Shown here: piece after piece, positions 1 to 6,626 of the stretch | Position numbering within the stretch: position 1 is the stretch's first letter | How the letters are laid out: each line of letters opens with the position of its first letter | Origin: Akkermansia muciniphila | GTDB lineage: Bacteria > Verrucomicrobiota > Verrucomicrobiia > Verrucomicrobiales > Akkermansiaceae | DNA length: 64,000 nucleotides | Direction of reading: 5' to 3' | Assembly (NCBI RefSeq): GCF_018709685.1 | Contig: NZ_JABDHQ010000012.1 | Coordinates: 1-64,000 of the forward strand | Program-made: the position numbers and the translations under genes | The notes under the pieces: model-generated | Database searches by the model: none | What the model saw: the letters and a program-made list of their open reading frames with translations, nothing else | What the model was told of the DNA's origin: nothing

Positions 1-326
1 TACCCCCACCAACAATAAAGCAAGCCGCCAGAAAGTTTCAATCCACGCACCCGTGAGGGTGCGACATGCCGCAACATTTTGTTCAACCCCTTTTTTGAGG
101 TTTCAATCCACGCACCCGTGAGGGTGCGACGTTTACCGCCAAAATAATCTACGTCCAAGTACTTGTTTCAATCCACGCACCCGTGAGGGTGCGACCGGAG
201 TCCGTGTCTCCAAAAACCAATTAGTTAAAGTTTCAATCCACGCACCCGTGAGGGTGCGACAAGCAAAAACCATTAACATAAAACACATTATGAACGTTTC
301 AATCCACGCACCCGTGAGGGTGCGAC
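1..326 (-). CRISPR. CRISPR array, type I-C-like repeat, truncated by the left window edge
   Basis: Five identical 31-bp repeats lie at 35-65, 100-130, 165-195, 230-260 and 296-326. On the plus strand each begins GTTTCAATCC and ends GGGTGCGAC. Spacers are 34, 34, 34 and 35 bp, and bases 1-34 are probably a further full spacer, so the array continues left of the window. Read on the minus strand, the repeat starts GTCGCACCC, holds a GCACCC/GGGTGC stem and ends ATTGAAAC, the usual type I-C form, so transcription should run leftwards. The spacers are clearly AT-richer than the chromosome, as expected for phage or plasmid DNA. No repeat is degenerate; the perfect repeat at 296-326 fits the leader-proximal end. 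No cas gene is present in the window. Confidence 0.97.
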
Positions 327-334
327 AGCCTGGA

Positions 335-363
335 AGCATACGGGTTGAGTATCAAGCGTGCAA
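335..363 (-). promoter_or_regulatory. Predicted promoter of the CRISPR array
   Basis: On the minus strand there is a -35 box TTGCAC (363-358), a 17-bp spacer and a -10 box TATGCT (340-335). Eight bases separate the -10 from the first repeat base at 326, so the transcript would begin within a base or two of the first repeat. This supports leftward transcription and places the leader at the right end. Confidence 0.55.
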
Positions 364-371
364 AACGGGAT

Positions 372-507
372 TTGCGCCAACCTGATTCGGAGACCGGATA
401 CTGCCAGGCTCAATAGTAGGTGGTTCTTTTGTCAATATTCGTTTCCCAATTACTTACAGCGAGCGCCGGTCTCCCGGGAATTTTCTGTGAGCTTGGGGTT
501 GGCGCAA
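372..507. repeat. Nested inverted repeats in the CRISPR leader flank
   Basis: TTGCGCCAACC at 372-382 is the exact inverse of 497-507, and GGAGACCGG at 389-397 is the exact inverse of 466-474. A third pair, AGCCTGG at 327-333 and CCAGGCT at 404-410, overlaps the sequence between the array promoter and the first repeat. The arms could fold into one long structure or be the ends of a small non-autonomous element. No coding sequence is convincing between 327 and 628. Confidence 0.5.
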
Positions 508-628
508 GGCGGCATCAGATATGGGCCCATGACGGAACATTCCTTGTCCGGTACCGCTTGCTTCCAATTTGATTTATTCATGCTAGCCGTTCTACCCTGC
601 CGCGTCCAGCAACATCTTCCACGGCCCT

Positions 629-706
629 TCATACGATGAGCAGCACCATGGCCCCGGCAACAATCATACCCATCAACTTCTTCCTTACGGAAGCCCCGAT
701 CCCCAT
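629..706 (-). CDS. Possible 25-residue membrane peptide
   Basis: ATG at 706 opens a 26-codon frame ending in TGA at 631-629. The peptide begins MGIGASVRKK and continues into a hydrophobic stretch, MIVAGAMVLLIV, so it has a short positive head and a single possible membrane segment. There is no good ribosome site; the nearest GGAGG is about 20 nt upstream. A TTTCCC/GGGAAA inverted repeat (706-722) sits at the start codon. It could be a real small protein, a remnant of a larger gene, or chance. Confidence 0.2.
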   Translation of the reverse strand: MGIGASVRKKLMGMIVAGAMVLLIV

Positions 707-751
707 TTCCCATATGGGGAAAGCTTCCTCCGCTCCACTTCCGCCATCATT

Positions 752-783
752 AAAAAAGGGAGCCGCCCTTTCGGACGGCTCCC
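752..783 (-). terminator. Rho-independent terminator after ilvB
   Basis: Arms GGGAGCCG and CGGCTCCC (758-765 and 776-783) form a GC-rich hairpin followed on the minus strand by a six-T tract (757-752). It lies about 30 bp after the ilvB stop codon. Confidence 0.9.
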
Positions 784-814
784 TCCATGGATGGATAACC
801 GGGAATTCCGAGTC

Positions 815-2668
815 TTACAGGGCCGTCGGGATTTCCTTGCCCAGTTCGGACGCCTTTTTGGCGGAGCCGTCGCCGGCAATGCGTTCCAGAATCACGTCCT
901 TGTAGCTCATGCCGCCCAGAATGATCGGAAGCACGTGCACGTCATGGGGAACCATCACGTCCAGCACGTAGGCTTCCGGAGATTCAATCATGCGGGTAAT
1001 GGCCGCCGGAAGTTCTTCTATGCGGAGCACGCGCTCGCACTTGACGCCGAATCCGGCGCAGATGAGCGGATAGTTCGGGTAAATGACGTCTTCCGTCTTG
1101 TGGGTGGGATCATAGCTGTCGTGCGGGTCCGCCAGGAAGGTCTGGGCCCGGTTGGAGTCATATTTCAGGTCTTCCCACTGCACCACCATGCCCAGGTGCT
1201 GGTTGTTCAGGATGATGCATTTGACAGGCAGGCGCTCCACGTGGATGGTAGCCAGCTCCTGAATGTTCATGAGCATGGAGCCGTCCCCGTCAATGTTCAC
1301 CACCAGCTTGTCCGGACAGGCCAGGCACACGCCCATGGCGGCGGGGAGGCCGTAGCCCATGGTTCCCAGGCCGCCGGAAGTAGCCAGGCGCCGGGGTTTG
1401 TCAAATTTGAAGAATTGGGCGGCGAACATCTGGTGCTGGCCCACGCCCGTGCAGATGACGGGGTCCTTGTCCGCAGTCTGGCGGTAGAGCTCCTCAATGA
1501 CGGCCTGCGGGGAGATGTAGCCCTTGCGGTCTTCATAGGAGAAGGGGTACTGGGCCTTCCAGTCTTCAATGGTGCGGAACCATTCCGGCGTGCGGGTAAA
1601 GCCGGAGGACTTGCGGTCCCAGCCCTTCGCGGCCAGGGCGGCATTGAGAACCTTCAGGGCATCCTTCACGTTCGCGCGGATGGGGTGCGCCACCTTCTTG
1701 TTCTTGTTGATTTCACTGGCGTCAATGTCAATGTGGACGATGGTGGAGTCCGGGCAGAACATGTTCACGGCTCCGGTCACGCGGTCGTCAAACCGGGCGG
1801 CCAGGGCAATGACCAGGTCGGCTTCATTCACGGCGTTGTTCGCAAACACGGCTCCGTGCATGCCCAGCCAGCGCAGGGAAAGGGGGTGGGTTTCCGGCAT
1901 GGCCCCGATGCCCATCAGGGTGGTAGCCACGGGTATCTGGGTGCGTTCCGCAAATTCCAGCAGGTCCGCGGAGGCTTCCGCGGAGATGATGCCGCCGCCG
2001 GCGTAAATGACGGGACGGCTGGCGTTTTCAATCAGCGGAAGGAGTTCTTCCAGCTTTTCCGTGGGAACGGGCAACACCGGATTATAGCCGGGCAGGTCCA
2101 TTTCCATGTCAAAGTCCGGGGAGAACACGGCTTCCTGCACGTCCTTGGGCATGTCAATCACCACCGGGCCGGGACGGCCTGTGGAGGCGATGTAAAAGGC
2201 TTCCTTGATGATGCGGGGCAGTTCTTCCGGATCCGTCACCAGGTAGCTGTGCTTCACGATGGGGGCGGTCATGCCGAACACGTCCGTTTCCTGGAAGGCG
2301 CCGCGGCCGATCAGGGAGCGCATGACCTGCGCCGTGATCGCCACCAGAGGGGTGGAATCCAGATAGGCGTCCGCAATGGAGGTGATCATGTTGGTGGCGC
2401 CGGGGCCAGACGTGGAGATGCAAACGCCCACCTTGCCCGTGACGCGGCCGTAGCCTTCCGCGCCGAACGCGCCGCCCTGTTCATGGCGGGGCAGGATGGT
2501 CCGGATTTTGGGCTGGTGGCTCAGGGCCTGGTGAATCGGCATGCTGGCGCCGCCGGGATAGGCAAAGACGACGTCTACACCTTCACGCACGAGGCATTCC
2601 ACGAGCACTTCGGCTCCTGTCATGCGGGTTTTCGTCGGGGCGGATGATGTTTTGTCGTTTGTACTCAT
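815..2668 (-). CDS. ilvB: Acetolactate synthase, large (catalytic) subunit
   Basis: A cytoplasmic thiamine-diphosphate enzyme of branched-chain amino-acid synthesis. It joins two pyruvates to 2-acetolactate, or pyruvate and 2-oxobutyrate to acetohydroxybutyrate. The 617-residue length is normal. The N-terminal pyrimidine-binding domain carries AYPGGASMP and the catalytic glutamate in RHEQGG (about E63). The C-terminal domain carries the ThDP/Mg motif IDGDGSMLMN followed by NNQHLGMVVQWED, typical of AHAS. I chose the start MSTND at 2668; the 20 residues upstream look untranslated. No ilvN regulatory subunit or other ilv gene is next to it, so its partner must be elsewhere. A possible promoter, TTCACA-17-TAGAAC (2734-2706), would give a leader of about 30 nt. 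Confidence 0.95.
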   Translation of the reverse strand: MSTNDKTSSAPTKTRMTGAEVLVECLVREGVDVVFAYPGGASMPIHQALSHQPKIRTILPRHEQGGAFGAEGYGRVTGKVGVCISTSGPGATNMITSIADAYLDSTPLVAITAQVMRSLIGRGAFQETDVFGMTAPIVKHSYLVTDPEELPRIIKEAFYIASTGRPGPVVIDMPKDVQEAVFSPDFDMEMDLPGYNPVLPVPTEKLEELLPLIENASRPVIYAGGGIISAEASADLLEFAERTQIPVATTLMGIGAMPETHPLSLRWLGMHGAVFANNAVNEADLVIALAARFDDRVTGAVNMFCPDSTIVHIDIDASEINKNKKVAHPIRANVKDALKVLNAALAAKGWDRKSSGFTRTPEWFRTIEDWKAQYPFSYEDRKGYISPQAVIEELYRQTADKDPVICTGVGQHQMFAAQFFKFDKPRRLATSGGLGTMGYGLPAAMGVCLACPDKLVVNIDGDGSMLMNIQELATIHVERLPVKCIILNNQHLGMVVQWEDLKYDSNRAQTFLADPHDSYDPTHKTEDVIYPNYPLICAGFGVKCERVLRIEELPAAITRMIESPEAYVLDVMVPHDVHVLPIILGGMSYKDVILERIAGDGSAKKASELGKEIPTAL

Positions 2669-2817
2669 GTGCAAATAATATTTTATTTGTTCAATAGGAA
2701 AACAGGTTCTAGCGCATTCCGCGCGCAATGTGAAGCCTTTTCATTAAAATACGGGAGCATGCCCCGGCACGGCCGGAAGCCCGGAAAGCAGGCCCCGTGG
2801 GAAGCCCCGGCGCGGAA

Positions 2818-3426
2818 TCAGGCCAGGGAGGGGCGCCGGACCAGGACGCAGTCCATTCCGGCGGCGGCGGCGGCCTTGATGCCGGGCGCGGCGTCTTCAA
2901 AAACCACGCAGCGGTCCGGGTCTGCGCCCAGCAATTCCGCCGCCTTCAGGAACATGTCCGGCGCGGGCTTGCCGTTCTCCACGTCCTCCGGCGTCAGAAT
3001 CACGTCAAAAAGGCCGGACAGCCCCGCTGCGGCCAGCGTGCGGGAGGCGCCCGGAATGGCGCTGCCCGTGGCGATCGCCTTGGGGGCATCCCCCAGGGAA
3101 CGGACAAATTCCACCACTTCACGGATAGGCTCCATCCCTTCCTCCTCCAGCATTTCCAGATAAATGCGGCGCTTGTCCGCGGCGGTGGACGCGGCGTCCA
3201 TCACCAGGCCGTAGCGGCCGTTTAAAAAACTTACCACGTCATTGGCGGACTTGCCGCCGCAGGAATAAAACTCATCTTCCCGGAACACGGAATCCGGAGC
3301 GCCCGCGCGGGCCAGGGCCTTCCGCCATGCCTTGTAATGGAGCGGCATGCTGTCCACCAGGGTGCCGTCCAGGTCAAAAATATATCCTTCATATTTTTTT
3401 TCAGGCAAATCCACGCGCTTCTTCAT
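2818..3426 (-). CDS. HAD-superfamily hydrolase, beta-phosphoglucomutase-like
   Basis: A soluble 202-residue HAD subfamily IA phosphatase or phosphomutase. Motif I is FDLDGTLVDS (D18 nucleophile, D20 acid/base), motif II is ATGSA, the motif III lysine is in NGKPAPDMF, and motif IV is VFEDAAPGIKAA. The helical cap lies between motifs I and II. The family includes beta-phosphoglucomutase, phosphoglycolate phosphatase and sugar-phosphate phosphatases; the substrate cannot be fixed from sequence. It stands alone, divergent from rpsT. Its promoter, TTTACC-17-CATAAA (3465-3437), ends 10 nt before the ATG. Confidence 0.85.
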   Translation of the reverse strand: MKKRVDLPEKKYEGYIFDLDGTLVDSMPLHYKAWRKALARAGAPDSVFREDEFYSCGGKSANDVVSFLNGRYGLVMDAASTAADKRRIYLEMLEEEGMEPIREVVEFVRSLGDAPKAIATGSAIPGASRTLAAAGLSGLFDVILTPEDVENGKPAPDMFLKAAELLGADPDRCVVFEDAAPGIKAAAAAGMDCVLVRRPSLA

Positions 3427-3436
3427 GTCGGGGGCA

Positions 3437-3465
3437 TTTATGCCACATCCCCCTTTTCCGGTAAA
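3437..3465 (-). promoter_or_regulatory. Promoter of the HAD hydrolase gene, nearly leaderless
   Basis: -35 TTTACC (3465-3460), 17-bp spacer, -10 CATAAA (3442-3437), then 10 nt to the ATG at 3426. The predicted leader is about 3 nt. Confidence 0.4.
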
Positions 3466-3518
3466 GCCCGCAGTCTGCCCGCGCTTAGGAGGAATGCCTT
3501 AAAAATTATATCCGGAGC

Positions 3519-3546
3519 TTGACATTTTGTCCTGTTATTCTAATGT
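3519..3546 (+). promoter_or_regulatory. Promoter region of rpsT
   Basis: A perfect -35 box TTGACA lies at 3519-3524. An AT-rich stretch at 3536-3546, TTATTCTAATGT, holds the likely -10, but the exact hexamer is unclear because the best matches give spacers of 14 or 16 bp. Confidence 0.45.
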
Positions 3547-3586
3547 TTCTGCCACCTCGAAACGGAAACCGAACCTTTTTTAGAAC

Positions 3587-3850
3587 ATGGCCAATACCAA
3601 ATCCGCACTCAAGCGCATCCGCCAGACCGCAACCCGCACCGCCCGCAACCGCGCCGTCTCCTCCAAGCTGAAGACCCTCCGCAAGAAGATTGCCACCGCG
3701 GTGGAAACGTCTGACAAGGAAGCCGCTACCGCTGCCTACAACACGTTCTCCTCCGCCGTTGACAAGGCCGCCAAGGTAGGCACCATTCCCGCCAACCGCG
3801 CCTCCAACTACAAGAGCAAGGCCGCCAAGGCCATTGCAAAAATCGCCTAA
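3587..3850 (+). CDS. rpsT: 30S ribosomal protein S20
   Basis: An 87-residue, strongly basic, helical protein that binds 16S rRNA early in small-subunit assembly. The N-terminus MANTKSALKRIRQ followed by the RTARNRAVSSKLKTLRKK segment is the S20 signature, and the length matches the family. It is a single-gene unit with its own TTGACA promoter and a strong terminator 33 bp after the stop. There is no Shine-Dalgarno site ahead of the ATG. Confidence 0.97.
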   Translation: MANTKSALKRIRQTATRTARNRAVSSKLKTLRKKIATAVETSDKEAATAAYNTFSSAVDKAAKVGTIPANRASNYKSKAAKAIAKIA

Positions 3851-3882
3851 GTTTTCACTTCGGTTTTCTGACGATCTTATGG

Positions 3883-3920
3883 CAAGCCGCTCTGTTCTGC
3901 TGAGCGGCTTGTTTTATTTT
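3883..3920 (+). terminator. Terminator of rpsT
   Basis: Perfect 10-bp arms CAAGCCGCTC (3883-3892) and GAGCGGCTTG (3902-3911) are followed by TTTTATTTT. It ends only about 9 bp before the next ATG at 3929. Confidence 0.9.
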
Positions 3921-3928
3921 CCCCTCCC

Positions 3929-4150
3929 ATGCAGCAATCCCGCCTGGATAAAGCCAAACTGATCATTGACCGCCCCGGGGACTTCAAGGTTTGTGAAGCC
4001 TGCGGCTCCATCGTGTCCCTGACCACCGCGGTGTGCCCCAACTGCAACGCCTACCGTTTTGACGCCAACGCGGAATACGTGGTGGAGCAAGCCGTGCTTC
4101 TCGCTTCCCGGGAACAGCGTTCCGTCACTCCGGAAGACCTGGAAAAGTAG
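3929..4150 (+). CDS. Small zinc-ribbon protein of unknown function
   Basis: A 73-residue protein with two CxxC knuckles, CEACG and CPNCN, about 16 residues apart, which should bind one zinc. A charged N-terminus (QSRLDKAKLIIDRPGDF) and a helical C-terminal tail (VVEQAVLLASREQRSVTPEDLEK) flank the ribbon. I do not recognise a specific family. The start lies directly behind the rpsT terminator, so transcription would depend on readthrough or on a promoter inside that hairpin region. Codon use is like its neighbours and a hairpin terminator follows, so it is probably a real gene. Confidence 0.75.
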   Translation: MQQSRLDKAKLIIDRPGDFKVCEACGSIVSLTTAVCPNCNAYRFDANAEYVVEQAVLLASREQRSVTPEDLEK

Positions 4151-4161
4151 GGCGCCCTGTA

Positions 4162-4188
4162 CCCGCCGCTCCCCGGCGGGCTTCTTGT
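4162..4188 (+). terminator. Terminator after the zinc-ribbon gene
   Basis: CCCGCCG (4162-4168) pairs with CGGCGGG (4174-4180), followed by CTTCTTGTT. The U-tract is weak. Confidence 0.6.
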
Positions 4189-4222
4189 TACGCCATCCTG
4201 CCCTCCGGACCGTTTTAATGAT

Positions 4223-4241
4223 AAAAGCGGCCTCCGCTTTT
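4223..4241 (-). terminator. Possible terminator of ispH
   Basis: A perfect AAAAGCGG/CCGCTTTT inverted repeat with a 3-nt loop lies about 57 bp after the ispH stop. On the minus strand the U-rich 3' arm makes it a weak intrinsic terminator. Confidence 0.45.
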
Positions 4242-4297
4242 ACGGAGGCAACGCGCGTTCCCTCTTTCCGGTCTTCACCGGGCGGCATGGTTCCCCG

Positions 4298-5512
4298 CTA
4301 CTTGCGCAGGTCCGCAATGCGCAGGATAGTGGCCTCAATCAGATTGGCCGGGCAGGAGGCCCCCGCCGTTATCCCCACCTTCAGGGATTTGCCCAGATTC
4401 TGCACCACCGGCTCCGTGGTCATGCGGCGCACTTCCCGCGTCTTCGTGTCAAACGCGTCCACGTACTGGATGGACTTGATGCACTCCGCGGATTCAATGA
4501 AATACGTGGGCACATGCTCCTTGGCAATGTCCACCAGGTGCGTGGTGTTGGAACTATTGTAGCCGCCCACCACGAACATCACGTCCAGCGGATTCTTCAG
4601 CAGCTCGTACAAGGCGTCCTGGCGGTCCTGGGTGGCGCCGCAGATCGTGTCGAACACGTAAAAATTATCATCGTCCCCGTCCCGCTGGACGACGGCGTCC
4701 TTCACCATCTTCTGGAGCGTCTGCGTCTCCGTCTTCAGCATGGTGGTCTGGTTGGCGATGCCCACTTCCTCCAGGTCCCGGTCCGGATCAAAGCCGGGGG
4801 AATAGCACCCTTCAAACCGTTTTAGGAACGCCTCGCGGTCTCCGCGGCCCAGAATGTAGTCGCACAGGATGCGGGCGTCCTCCAGGTCATAAACCACCAG
4901 GTATTTTCCCTTTCCCTTTTCTCCCAGGGCGCGGGAGGCCGTCGCGCTGGTTTCCTCATGGGTGGCCTTGCCGTGGATGATGGAGGTAATCCCCATGGCG
5001 GCGTAATTCTTCACTCTTTTCCAGACCTTCATCACGTCCCCGCAGGTGGTGTCCACAATCTGCACGCCCTTTTCTTCCAGCGCTTCCATGAAGGAGGTGG
5101 GAACGCCGAAGGCCGGAATAATCACCACGTCATCCGCGGCAATCCGGTCATAGGAGGAATCAAGCTGTTTCCAGGGAAGCTTTTGAATGCCCATCTCCTC
5201 CAGCTGGCGGTTCACTTCCGGATTGTGGATGATGTCCCCGATCAGGTAGATATTCCGGTCGGGGAACACCCTGCGCGCCGCGTACGCAATGTCAATGGCG
5301 CGGCGCACGCCGTTGCAGAACCCGAACTCCCGGGCCAGGAAGAATTCCGTATGGCCCAGGTTGTATACGTTGCCCGCAGACCGGATGTGGGAAATCAATT
5401 CACTCTGGTAATGCTGCTGGATTTCCTTCTCCACCTGTTCCATTACCTCGGCTCGTCTCACATTCACTCTGGCTTTGCGGGTTGAGTCCTGATTCATGCC
5501 CACAGCTTCCAC
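4298..5512 (-). CDS. ispH: 4-hydroxy-3-methylbut-2-enyl diphosphate reductase
   Basis: The last enzyme of the MEP isoprenoid pathway. It reduces HMBPP to IPP and DMAPP with an oxygen-sensitive [4Fe-4S] cluster. The three cluster cysteines are in GFCNGVRRA, DTTCGDVMKV and GASCPANLIEA; the substrate-binding histidines include LGHTE, DIIHNPEV and IHGKATHEE. At 404 residues it is the long form, like cyanobacterial and plastid enzymes, not the roughly 310-residue E. coli type. The start at GTG 5512 has a strong AGGAGG 5 nt upstream, rare in this window; the ATG at 5497 is an alternative but too far from that site. The gene is divergent from dus. Confidence 0.93.
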   Translation of the reverse strand: MEAVGMNQDSTRKARVNVRRAEVMEQVEKEIQQHYQSELISHIRSAGNVYNLGHTEFFLAREFGFCNGVRRAIDIAYAARRVFPDRNIYLIGDIIHNPEVNRQLEEMGIQKLPWKQLDSSYDRIAADDVVIIPAFGVPTSFMEALEEKGVQIVDTTCGDVMKVWKRVKNYAAMGITSIIHGKATHEETSATASRALGEKGKGKYLVVYDLEDARILCDYILGRGDREAFLKRFEGCYSPGFDPDRDLEEVGIANQTTMLKTETQTLQKMVKDAVVQRDGDDDNFYVFDTICGATQDRQDALYELLKNPLDVMFVVGGYNSSNTTHLVDIAKEHVPTYFIESAECIKSIQYVDAFDTKTREVRRMTTEPVVQNLGKSLKVGITAGASCPANLIEATILRIADLRK

Positions 5513-5543
5513 ACTTTCCTCCTTTCGTCAAGACAATCACAGC

Positions 5544-5572
5544 TTGCCATCCGGGGCTTTTCACGGTATGCA
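5544..5572 (+). promoter_or_regulatory. Promoter of the dus operon, predicting a leaderless mRNA
   Basis: -35 TTGCCA (5544-5549), 17-bp spacer, -10 TATGCA (5567-5572), then 7 nt to the ATG at 5580. The -10 overlaps the upstream in-frame ATG at 5568, which argues that 5580 is the real start. Confidence 0.55.
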
Positions 5573-5579
5573 CAGGCCC

Positions 5580-6626
5580 ATGCTGCTGGCGCTGGCCCCC
5601 ATGAAAGATGTGACGGATCTGGCTTTCCTCAAGACGTTGAAGGACTTGAATTCCCTGCCGGATTACTTCATCACGGAGTATTTCAGAACGGTGGCCCACC
5701 ATAAAAAGATGTCGCCATACATCCTGCGCTCCATTGATGAAAATCCCACGGAACGCCCTATTTACGGGCAGCTCGTAGGCCATGAGCCGGAGTACCTGGC
5801 CAGGGACGCGCTGAACCTGATGAAACACGCCTGCGCCGGAGTGGACCTGAACATGGGCTGCCCGGCCCCCCTGGTATGCAGAAGGAACGCGGGGGGAGGC
5901 ATGCTGCGCTCCCTGAAGGATATGGACGCGGCCCTGGGAGCCCTCCGGGACGCCCTGCCCGCCGGGGCCTTTACCGTCAAATGCCGCCTGGGGTACGAGA
6001 CTCCGGATGAGTTTGAACGCATCCTTCCCGTGATTGCCGCGCACTCTCCGGACCGGGTGTGCATCCACGCCCGCACCGTGCGGGAAGGCTACCGCTCCCC
6101 CGTTCATCCGGAATGGGTGAAATGGGCCGTGGAAGTCCTGGATTGCCCCGTCATCGCCAACGGCAACATTGTGGACGCCGCCACGGCGGACGCCTGGGTG
6201 CGGCTGGCGCAGCCCGCGGGCCTGATGGTCGGCCGCGCGGCTCTGCGCAATCCCTGGATATTCTCCCAGCTTCACGCCCGCTTCCGGGGCGCGCCCGGGG
6301 TCTCCCCCACCTTCCGGGACGTGTTGCACTACATCCGCCGCCTTTATGAACGCACGCTGGAAATGCAGGAACATTATGTGGAGGAGAAACACATCCACCG
6401 CATGAAAAAATACCTGGTTTACACGGCGCGGGGACTTCCGGATTCTTTTGACCACCACATGAAGAGGGCTAAAACTTCCCATGATTTCATGCGTCTTTGC
6501 GAGGATATTCTGGACAACGACACGCCCTTCGCGCCTACGCCGCCGGAGGACACGCACCTGTTTGCCCATTTCCATACCCTGCTTGCGCAAGAGGAAGCTT
6601 GTCTACCGCCCGGAATTCGGGTATGA
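5580..6626 (+). CDS. dus: tRNA-dihydrouridine synthase family protein
   Basis: An FMN enzyme that reduces uridines in tRNA loops to dihydrouridine. The 348-residue TIM barrel opens with MLLALAPMKDVTDLAF (flavin-binding first strand). The catalytic cysteine is in NMGCPAPLV, followed by GGGMLRS in place of the commoner GA(C/A)L. CRLGYE, IHARTV and the phosphate-binding ANGNI and MVGRAALRNPW complete the site. Which of the DusA/B/C positions it modifies cannot be told. The start at 5580 rests on the promoter; MHRP at 5568 is the alternative. Its TGA directly abuts the next ATG at 6627, so the operon is translationally coupled. Confidence 0.9.
   Translation: MLLALAPMKDVTDLAFLKTLKDLNSLPDYFITEYFRTVAHHKKMSPYILRSIDENPTERPIYGQLVGHEPEYLARDALNLMKHACAGVDLNMGCPAPLVCRRNAGGGMLRSLKDMDAALGALRDALPAGAFTVKCRLGYETPDEFERILPVIAAHSPDRVCIHARTVREGYRSPVHPEWVKWAVEVLDCPVIANGNIVDAATADAWVRLAQPAGLMVGRAALRNPWIFSQLHARFRGAPGVSPTFRDVLHYIRRLYERTLEMQEHYVEEKHIHRMKKYLVYTARGLPDSFDHHMKRAKTSHDFMRLCEDILDNDTPFAPTPPEDTHLFAHFHTLLAQEEACLPPGIRV

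Noticed and set aside
133-339. A 68-codon minus-strand frame within the CRISPR array
   Set aside because: Its peptide repeats CRTLTGAWIET because it translates the CRISPR repeats.
358-639. A 93-codon plus-strand frame beside the array
   Set aside because: It crosses the inverted repeats, has no start signal and no family likeness.
327-800. A retron or toxin-antitoxin system in the array flank
   Set aside because: The inverted repeats recall an msr/msd-like fold, but no reverse transcriptase or second gene is near.
791-2647. A 618-codon open frame on the plus strand
   Set aside because: It lies entirely opposite ilvB, is rich in His/Arg/Gly as expected from the complement of GC-biased codons, and matches no family.
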